Part shown: piece after piece, positions 56,004-64,000 of the stretch | How positions within the stretch are numbered: the first letter of the stretch is position 1 | Layout of the letters: each line of letters begins with the position of its first letter | Origin: Dendrocalamus latiflorus | Taxonomy: Eukaryota; Streptophyta; Magnoliopsida; Poales; Poaceae | Assembly (NCBI GenBank): GCA_017311315.1 | Contig: CM029626.1 | Location: forward strand, 7,461,006 to 7,525,005 | Reading direction: 5' to 3' | Length of the DNA: 64,000 bases | The notes under the pieces: model-generated | What the model saw: only the letters and a program-made list of their open reading frames with translations | The model's database searches: none | Told to the model about the DNA's origin: nothing | Made by a program: the position numbers and the translations under genes

Positions 56004-56742
56004 GGGTCTGTTTGGCAGAGCTCCAGCAGCTCCAGATCCACGAAAAACAGATCTAGATTCACTTTTTCAAGCCAAACACCTCCAGCTCCACGCAGATCCA
56101 CCGTGGAGCAGCTCCACGAAATCCTTGGATCTGCCCCTAGATCCACCAAATTCATGGAGCACCTCAAGGGGTGCTCTGAAAACTCAGAGATTCGTGGAGT
56201 TGGGAAAAATTACCCATCATGCCACTGATTACACAAAAAAAACGATTCGTTCTTTTTTCCCGTCGCTCTCCTCCGTGCTCCTGGCTCTCCTCCTCTGCCG
56301 CGCCGCCCCTGGCCGCCGAGCCCGCCCCTTGGCCGGCCGCCGCCGCCTCCTCCTCCGCCGCGTCGCCTCCTCCTCTGCCGCGCCGCCGCCCTCGGCCAGC
56401 CGCCGCGTCGCCCCTGGCCGCCGCGCCGCCGCCGCCTCCTCTGCCGCGCCGCCCTGCCTCCTCCTCCGCCGCTCCGCCTCCTCCTCTGCTGCGCCGCCCC
56501 CGGCCGGCCGCCGCCGCCTCCTCCTCTGCCGCGCTACTCCGCCTCCTCCTCTTTTTTTCATTTTTCATTATGCCCCCTAAATATTTGTTTACAATTGCAT
56601 ATTAGTCCAGATCTGCGGTGGAGCTCTACCAAACACATTGATGGGAGACCAGCTCCACGGTGGAGCTGCTCCACGGTAGATCCAGGTGAATCTGGTGGAT
56701 CTAGGTGGATCTGGAGCTGCTGGAGCTCTGCCAAACAGGCCC
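56004..56742. mobile_element. Large Tourist-like element with GC-rich insert
   Basis: Ends GGGTCTGTTTGGCAGAGCTC and GAGCTCTGCCAAACAGGCCC are flanked by TTA (56001-56003, 56743-56745). The arms repeat CAGCTCCA/TGGAGCTG. The middle (56250-56550) is a GC-rich run of CCGCCGCCTCCTCCTCTGCC-type text giving Ala/Ser/Arg frames, probably low-complexity or captured leader and not a gene. Confidence 0.8.
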
Positions 56743-56745
56743 TTA

Positions 56746-57434
56746 GGGTTTGCGTGCCAAAGTGATGATCGAGTAAGATAGGCTCAAGTGAGACACTTTT
56801 CTATCAGATAGGAGGGGGCGAAGGTTTTCCCACCTTTTTTCTCATTCCGTGTTGGAACAAACAGCACAACCACCATTTCCCGCCGTGCGCTACCACTAGC
56901 TACTACTACTAGCATATCGTGTGGTGTGACGCCTCAACCAATTCCGATTACCAGTAACAAGAAGGCTTTATTTATGCATACATCATCATTCCAGAAGCAT
57001 GGGGATCAAAAGTTCCCACTACAAATGCAACAAATGACCGGACTACGGACGCAAACGAAAGAGGGAGACAAGCACCAACAGCAAGTGCGCAACAGGAAGT
57101 CTACATATAGAAACGCACCAGACAAGAGGGCAAACAAACAGCAATGTCATCCCAAGATAGATTTGCATGCAAAAGCTCATTACTTCAGTCGTTTCAAAAC
57201 AACACTTATATAGCTATCATTCGTAACAGTTACTATGGAGTATCAGATCAAAATTTCACACTCTTCGTTGGCAAAATTGAATCGTCATAATCTCCGGGGC
57301 AACACATTAACAAATAAATTAAAACCGATACACGGCGCAGTCAAAACTTTGATGAATCCTGTGCCTTTCTCAAACTACCTCAAAAAATAACAGTGCTTTT
57401 GAGTGTTCGCTAACCCTCAGGCCTCAAGCAGCCT
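56746..57434. other. 3' flank of the RH7 gene
   Basis: Part of this is the 3' UTR of the minus-strand helicase gene. The plus frame 56926-57213 has no domain. Confidence 0.45.
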
Positions 57435-60400
57435 TTAGTACCTCCTGTTAAACCTATTGCTGCCGCCTCCCCTGCCAGAAAACCCTCTTCCACCGCCGCC
57501 TCGGCCGCCACCACCCGAGAATCTCCTGCCACCGCCACCACGGCCAAACCTTGCTCCGCCAGAGTTGCCTCTTGACTGGTCCCTCTCTTGCAAGGGTGGC
57601 AGTTGTGTCACTTCCTCAAGTGTCACCATGGCAGCATTCTTTGCACCTGCGAGAATCATGCAGCAAATGAGTGGTGCAGTGGTACCCCCCCCCCCCCCCC
57701 CCCAAATACACGAATTCAAGTTCAATTGCCTTAATTTGGATCCAAAAATAAAATTCAAAAAATCTGTGAACTCTACATATACAGTAGTAACACATTTACA
57801 ATAATGCATTAGTTCTGCATTATAAAAAGAAGTGAAACCCTGTACCAAAGTTATACCTTGAATATAGTCATCAACTTCTGCTGCAGGAACATCAAATACA
57901 GCACCTGTCCCATCAGCAGTGAGGGTCACACCCTTTACATCTGCAAGTTTTTCTTCTGGCATGAACCTTTTCAATGTAGTAATGACAAACCTGCACGCAG
58001 AAGTTTCCCAATCAATTGAACATCTGAGAATGCTCATGGCCCAAAAGGTTAAATAAGCATGGTCACTCACCCTGGTGAATACATCGATCTGCCAGTTTCA
58101 AGCAGTAATGTAATATGGTTCTCCATAGAAGAAAGCAAAGATCTCTTCTTTATGTCAGTGTAGCCCTAAGAAATATATTTCCTGTTAATTATAACAACCA
58201 GTATAGCAGTACAAATATATAACTAGAAACCAACTTACAACTGCCTTTGCAAGTGCTTTGGCTAGTAGATCAACTGCAGACATACTGGAAGAGCTTAACA
58301 GTTGCTCAGCTTGCTGCCGGAAAACAGGAATAACACTGCATTGCATCCAACCACATAGTTAATGGAACAAATAAATCTACTGCAAAGTACACTAAACCAC
58401 AAATTTCAATTCGAATATCTTACCTGTCTGACACACTAGCAATGGCTTCTGCTGCTTCAGTGCCCGCAGATTGCGCCACATCAGTTGGCTGCGGTGCAGA
58501 GATATGTTCAAACTTCACCCCAGACTCCCTTTCTATTCTGTTCACATTGTACTTATATCTGGGTTCAAAAAGCATGACAGCAACACCAGTATTACCTGAA
58601 AATCAACAGGCATTACTTAAAAGGTAATCATTATAAACAGCAAACTGAAAAATGATAATCCTATTTAACTTACCTGCTCTCCCTGTCCGACCTGACCGGT
58701 GTATGTAAGCTTCAACATCACGAGGAGGTTCACACTGGAGATTTGGAATATCATCAATGAGCGGGCAAGGCCTAGTTCTTAGCAAAGTTGATAAACTGCA
58801 GAACATGTCATACCTGAATGATAAGCTGCACGTCATTAATGTCGAGCCCTCGTGCTGCCACATTCGTAGCAACCAAAACTAGAAACTTCCCGCTCCTAAA
58901 TCCAGCAAGAATGACCTATAAAAATATAAAATAATTCAGTACACTTCAAATAGCTGTGCTTGACAGTTATCAAAACATCACAAATGGGTGGACAAACTAC
59001 TAAAGCAATGATTCACAAATAAAATTTAAAATCAATTAGCATAGACGATAATTTAAAAAATGGGGTTCAACTGCGTCAAAAATAGAATAGCATTCCCAGA
59101 TTATTTAAATCGGTACAATATATGCACATGTCATCAACAATTATATGACACATTAGTAGCACAATAAAAAAAATGCAATCTAGACATGTTAGTAGAATTT
59201 TCAAAACATGCTATAGAGGATGACACATTGTTTCACTCGAGTGCATTGGGCACAGGCACTGAAATATCATACATTGGTCAGTAAAGAATCACTTACTTCA
59301 CGCTGAGCTTGCACAACATCTCCATGCAAAGCACGGGATCCAGCAATCAAACCAGAGAGCTCTGATGCAGATTCTTTTGTCTCAGTGAAAATAATGGTCC
59401 GGCCTCCGCTGAACCAAAAAATAAAAGATTTATTAAAAAATGATGAAAATCACAATATTATCATAAACGAGGACCATTTGGCGGAAGCACATACCGGCTA
59501 TAGCATCGTATGATGTCTGGAATAACTTGTGCCCTTGCGGCACGGTTACAAGGAAGAGCAAGATGCCTAACGGATGCACTAGCTTTCAGTTTCTCATCAC
59601 CAACAAGATCAACAGTTTTCTTGTCAGATTTCAGAAATTTCAAGGAGAGCTACAATCATTCCATAGTAGCCATACCATTGCATTGTCAGCTCACATAAAT
59701 TATGAAAAAAAATCTCAACAATAGTAATGTATTACGTCGAAGTGAATCATACCTTATTCACCCAAGCTGGCATAGTAGCACTGAACAGAAGCGTCTGTAC
59801 TTTGGTAACATCTTCAACCTTGCCTGTTTATAATAACAAAGGATCCGGTTACATCAGAATTTGCATCAAATAGAGAAATACTGCAAGTGACATTGTCAGA
59901 ATGCTGATTGCTCCATATGTACAGATCCAGAAAAGGGGGAATAACACCAGCCATAAAGAGAGCAATTTGCTCAATTGAAAAGAAGGTCATTATGACTACA
60001 TGAGACTCAGATATTGAAGAACATCTGTAATATAAGATGAGGGTATACCAAGAATAAGCTCAACATCATCAACGAAGCCCATATTAAGCATCTCATCAGC
60101 TTCATCAAGGACACGGAATTTCAACGACTTCAAATTGAGAGTTCCCTTTACAATAAAATCCTGGGCAAGAAATTCATGCAGCAAACATAAGAATAAAATT
60201 ATGAGGTTTTGGGTTGAATCAATCAGAAATATCAGCAAATGAAAATAATTACCTTGACACGGCCAGGAGTCCCAACTATAATGTCAACTCCCCTTCTGAT
60301 TGATATTTCTTGATGGCGATACTCAGAACCACCATACACACAACATGAAGAAAGCCCAAATGTTGCACCATAAAAAGCAAAGTCAGAGTGCACCTGAAAT

Positions 60401-61552
60401 GCATTTTGGCAAGGTCAAAACAAATACAAAGGATTTTCTTTCTTGAGAATCAGAAAGTAGCTCAATTTTACCTGCTTGGCTAGCTCTCTGGTTGGTAGCA
60501 AAACCAAAACACTTGGAGGTCTGCCATGATCAGTCCTTCTGGATGCCTTGTGTGTCCCATTAACTAATGACTCCAATATGGGCAAAACAAAAGCCAAAGT
60601 TTTGCCCTAAAATAAGTAACAGCATCTTTGATTAGGCCATAACAAGTTTTCAGAGACAAACACGATAAAAATAAAGAATTATATCCCTCATGGCCAGTCC
60701 TCCATAGTCCATAATGAGGAATTCTGGGTCACCACACCAAAAAACATCACTATGAACACAAAACACTCCCTCCCAGTAACTTCACAAAAAACAACCTTAT
60801 GTCGACAAAATTGTGCAAGCACCAGTGGAATGTACATAAACAGCAAATCTCATTTAAACCCACGTATGTACGGTCATGATCATACTCAATTGTGCAAGCA
60901 GTGCAATTAGTGCAACAATGTAGCAATCCCTTATCTCAAATTGGGCAAGTGCCATAAATTAGACGGAATTCCTGCCAAACCAGTAGTCGTGTCGCACAGC
61001 AAGCTACAGTTTCTACCCTACAAATCTATCAAATGAGCCACACAAGTCGAAAGGAACACTCACCTGGCCAGTGCGCGCCCGGCCGACCAAGTCACTGCCG
61101 TTGAGGACGAGGTCGAAGGTGGTGGCTTGGATGGGGAACAGCGCCTTAATGCCCTTGGACTTGAGGCTCTGCCTCAGCGGCTCCGAAATCCGGAAGTTGG
61201 AGAGAGCATTCGGGTCGGCGGGATCCTCGTCGCCCCTGGCCGTGAGCTCGCCATCGTCGTCGTCGTCCTCATCAGCCACAGCCTTCACCTTACTCTTATC
61301 CTTCTCCTTCTTCGCCTTCTTCGCGGCGGGCGCCGACGCGGCTGGCTCCTCGGAGCTCGTGCTGCTCCTGTCCTCGTCGGAGGAGGACACCGCGGGAGGG
61401 GACGGCTCCTTCGCCTTGCGCTTCTTCTCCTTCCCCCTGCTCAAGGAGGCCTCCATCTCGGTGGCGGCGGCCTTGAGCTTGCGCTTGGCCTTCTTGGAGG
61501 CGGAGTCGTCGATGGCCATGGGCTCGGCGGAGGCGGCGGGGAGGGAAGGCAT
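57435..61552 (-). CDS. RH7: DEAD-box ATP-dependent RNA helicase, RH7 / nucleolar Gu (DDX21) type
   Basis: Minus strand, 14 coding exons, all GT-AG and in phase: 61552-61064, 60606-60472, 60393-60253, 60160-60049, 59823-59753, 59649-59495, 59408-59297, 58915-58814, 58734-58674, 58595-58424, 58335-58239, 58165-58071, 57990-57857, 57646-57435. They give 695 residues, about the size I recall for rice RH7. The N-terminus is Lys/Glu/Ser-rich and nuclear-localising. Motifs: Q motif (NFRISEPLRQSLKSKGIKAL then FPIQ), I (ARTGQGKT), Ia (PTRELAKQ), GTPGR, II (DEAD), III (SAT), IV (TIIFTETK), V (ARGLD), VI (HRSGRTGRAG). Then comes a GUCT domain (about 540-630) and a C-terminal Arg/Gly/Phe tail (GRGGGGRRFSGGGGRG). 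The family remodels rRNA and other structured RNAs in the nucleolus. One intron carries a 19-C run (G on the transcript) at 57685-57703. Confidence 0.95.
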
Positions 61553-61940
61553 CGGGAGGAGGAGGGGTAAGTGGCGGCGGCGCGTGGGGTTGGGAGCCTG
61601 CAGGGGGGGGGGGCAGCCGGGAAAGGCGGGAAGGGAGGCTGGGGTTTCGAGGTATGCGGCGGAAACCCTAGCGCGTGAGGGACACGTGACGGGGAGGAGT
61701 TAATGGGCAAACGGCTGAGCGGCGATGCCGACGTGGCGTTTGGAATTTTGGGGACTTGACTGCCGGGTGGGGTGAATGGGAGTTTCCGTGGCCGCCACGT
61801 TTGGTCCACCGTGTAAAGCGTCGGCCTGTCTTGAACCAGATCGGACGGCCAGAGATGGATCGGCCAGCTTACAACGCACAACGGGTCACTCAGCTATGTC
61901 CTCCCAGGTCTGGGTGCCCATCGGAGGTGTTGCCTGAGTC
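61553..61940. other. Promoter and leader of RH7
   Basis: GC-rich 5' UTR and upstream sequence. The antisense frames here are shadows. Confidence 0.45.
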
Positions 61941-62635
61941 TAGGGTGGATAACGAGCTAGCTCGGTTCGGTTCGGTTCGACTTGTGAAGGCTCGTTAGAA
62001 AAGAGGTTCGGCTCGGCTCGTTAAGCTAACGAGCTAAAAGAGAAGCTCGGCTCGGCTCGACTCGTTAGATGGTATATTCAAATTGCATCAATCCTATGAC
62101 TCGTTAGACTTGGCTCGCTAGGCTCGTTATATTTCAGATTTGTTTTTCAGAATGATAACTTCTTTGATTCTCTAGAGTGACAGTGAAACCTATACAGTAG
62201 TAATCTTTTGACTGAAATTACATCAAAAAGGAAAGAGCATTTAATGTAGTAGATTCATAACAAAGTAAGCAAAAATTGTCAAGAAAACTCCAATTCTAAT
62301 ATGAGCAAATATGGCATCTAATGGTTCCTTTCCATAGGTGAAATTAACAGAGAGAAAAGAGTAACGTGTACTTTAATAATACCTCTCAGTGACTAAAGAG
62401 ATGTGAAAATTGGCATGCATACATACTACTGCTTCTGCTGTACTGAGTCGTTCACGTCATGATGGGCCGAAGACGCTGCCGAGCTGGGCCGACCGAGCCT
62501 AGCAAGCGGCTTGCGAGCCGGCTCGGCTCGTTAACGGACCGAGCCGAAACCCTAGCTCGGCTCGACTCGTTTATGCCACGAGCCCGAGCTGAGCCGAGCC
62601 AGCTCATGAGCCTCGAGCTTTTTTTGCCACCGCTA
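61941..62635. mobile_element. Degenerate hAT-like element with GGCTCGGCTCG arms
   Basis: The left end TAGGGTGGATAACGAGCT and the inverse right end TAGCGGTGGCAAAAAAAGCT resemble those of the GAGCTCG MITEs at 1991 and 21432. The arms repeat GGCTCGGCTCG/CGAGCCGAGC; the centre is AT-rich. The flanking 8-mers do not match, so the insertion is old or the ends are misplaced. Confidence 0.55.
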
Positions 62636-63149
62636 CTATGTCCTGACCATGCTAGGCCGACCCTGACAAGTAGGTCATGGCCCATACCTTTTCTTTTTTT
62701 TTTCTAAACAATGTTTAGAAGGCGTTTATATTGGGTTTTGTGGATAGTTTTTGATATGAAAGTATAATTAATATTAATAAAACATATTAGTTTTTAGTGA
62801 CTACTTATTTATTTAGTTTTTTAGTGATAATTAATTTATACAATATTAATAAAAATAATATATTATGAAAAAAATCAGAGTAGAATGTGTGTAGATCCAA
62901 TATTATAAGTATATATGCTACGTAGATAAAGCATGCATGGTAATTTTAATTTTTACAAAATATATATGATTGCTTGCCTTTCTTTAGGGTATTGCATGTT
63001 TGGAAAATCCCCTTCTATGTAAGTTTATTCATGAGTAGTGTATTTGTTATTAGGTATATTTCACGTTTATTTAATCAAATAAGCAGTTGTCATTAACATC
63101 ATATTATTTATTAAAATAATTGATAGGTATGACTGAACGAGTAGTTTTT
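62636..63149. other. AT-rich intergenic DNA
   Basis: Nothing recognised. Confidence 0.4.
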
Positions 63150-63850
63150 AAAATACGCTATAGAGAAAGGGTTCCACGGATGGGTGTAGAAGAAGTCAAT
63201 TTGCACGACTTTCCCTCTATGATGGCTAGCTGGACTATGCATTGCACGACCTAAATTTGCATGACGGCGCTACTCGGGCACAACAACACATGTACTGGGA
63301 GTTAGTGGAACTGAATGGACAAAATTCATGGAGCTTATACGTGAGATTGGCGAATGAGCGTGGATGGCTGCTAGTCTTGCTAACCCAAGCCTTTGAGAAA
63401 GTCCCTCCGACTTATGTGACGTAGGAAGATGCCATTGGAGGTGATACTGTAGAAGTTGGACAGTCCAGCCAAAATGCACTATACTGTTTGAGCTAAGAAG
63501 GGGAAGTGGTACCGATTGAGTTGAAGCTGATACTATAGACCTCCCTATGGCGGGGGCGCAAGAACCCATGAGGATTGCAAATGAAGGTAGATTGAAGCCT
63601 TGGTGGAATGGATAGAGTTTGAAAACTATGACTATGATGCAATGTCAGATGATGAAGGTTCGGATAATAAGCAAGGTGGAGGTGATCAGGCCGTTCCATC
63701 AAAGTGGAACGCATACCAGTTCAATAAATTAGTAGTGAGTGAAGGTGAGCATGTGGGTTGGGAGTACCAACGGAACAAGGTACCTGAAGATGCGCTTCAC
63801 CATCTGACGGTGAGAGACGCGAGGAGAGGCCTGAAATCGAGCGCACAGAC
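63150..63850 (+). pseudogene. Decayed MULE (MuDR-like) transposase N-terminal region
   Basis: Pieces in several plus frames read ELNGQNSWSLYVRLANERGW, LLVLLTQAFEKVPPTYVT, VEVGQSSQNALY, then ENYDYDAMSDDEGSDNKQGG, DQAVPSKWNAYQFNKLVVSE and VGWEYQRNKVPEDALHHL. This order (variable N-terminus, acidic stretch, then W-x-Y-x-F-x-x-L before the MuDR domain) is that of plant MULE transposases. Stops and frameshifts are frequent. It may extend past the window. Confidence 0.5.
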
Positions 63851-64000
63851 ATATAGAGAAGTGTATATTTGGCCTCAAAGCAGTGAGGTGCAGGAGGGAT
63901 CCAATCATGCTGCGGTACTCCTTCTAATTTATAGGCTCGCCATCCTTGTCAGGATCAAGTGTGGTCGAGGTCGCCATCGGAGTAGACACCGGTGTGCCAT

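Overview
The window reads as nuclear DNA of a grass (Poaceae), probably a panicoid-type genome. The evidence is GC-rich monocot exons, GT-AG introns, many Tourist, Stowaway and hAT MITEs, and a gene set that (from memory, not searched) resembles rice chromosome 9: a DREB1/CBF cluster, a GEN-like nuclease, GET3, a TCP factor and DEAD-box helicase RH7. The species cannot be fixed from the sequence alone.

Layout. 1-322: 3' end of a DREB1A-like gene. 5167-5817: decayed DREB1 pseudogene. 8225-8860: intact DREB1B-like gene. 12370-14485 (-): broken GEN1-type nuclease pseudogene. 15300-17706: Copia-like LTR next to a decayed hAT transposase. 17841-19110: hAT-type element carrying the 3' end of a BIG-like gene. 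22445-26067: intact seven-exon GET3. 29256-30266: intronless class I TCP gene. 32530-33510: hAT relic with a dimerisation-domain fragment. 34081-37100: hAT-type element carrying seven exons of a Claspin/Mrc1-like gene. 39147-39790: ABC1/COQ8 kinase pseudogene beside a MULE transposase relic. 43029-44468 (-): 3-ketoacyl-CoA synthase-like gene. 44938-46278: MULE MITE with a hAT nested in it. 52672-54318: GH29 alpha-L-fucosidase. 57435-61552 (-): RH7 RNA helicase with 14 coding exons. 63150-63850: MULE relic.

The functional genes form no pathway: cold-responsive transcription, tail-anchored protein insertion, growth regulation, fatty-acid elongation, wall-glycan trimming and nucleolar RNA remodelling. 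What unites the window is its evolution. An ancestral gene block is kept (DREB1, GET3, TCP, KCS, FUC, RH7) while GEN1 and one DREB1 copy die in place, and transposons fill the spaces. Two hAT-type elements with perfect 8-bp target duplications carry pieces of host genes, and a third gene fragment sits in transposon-derived sequence. This gene capture is the most notable system here.
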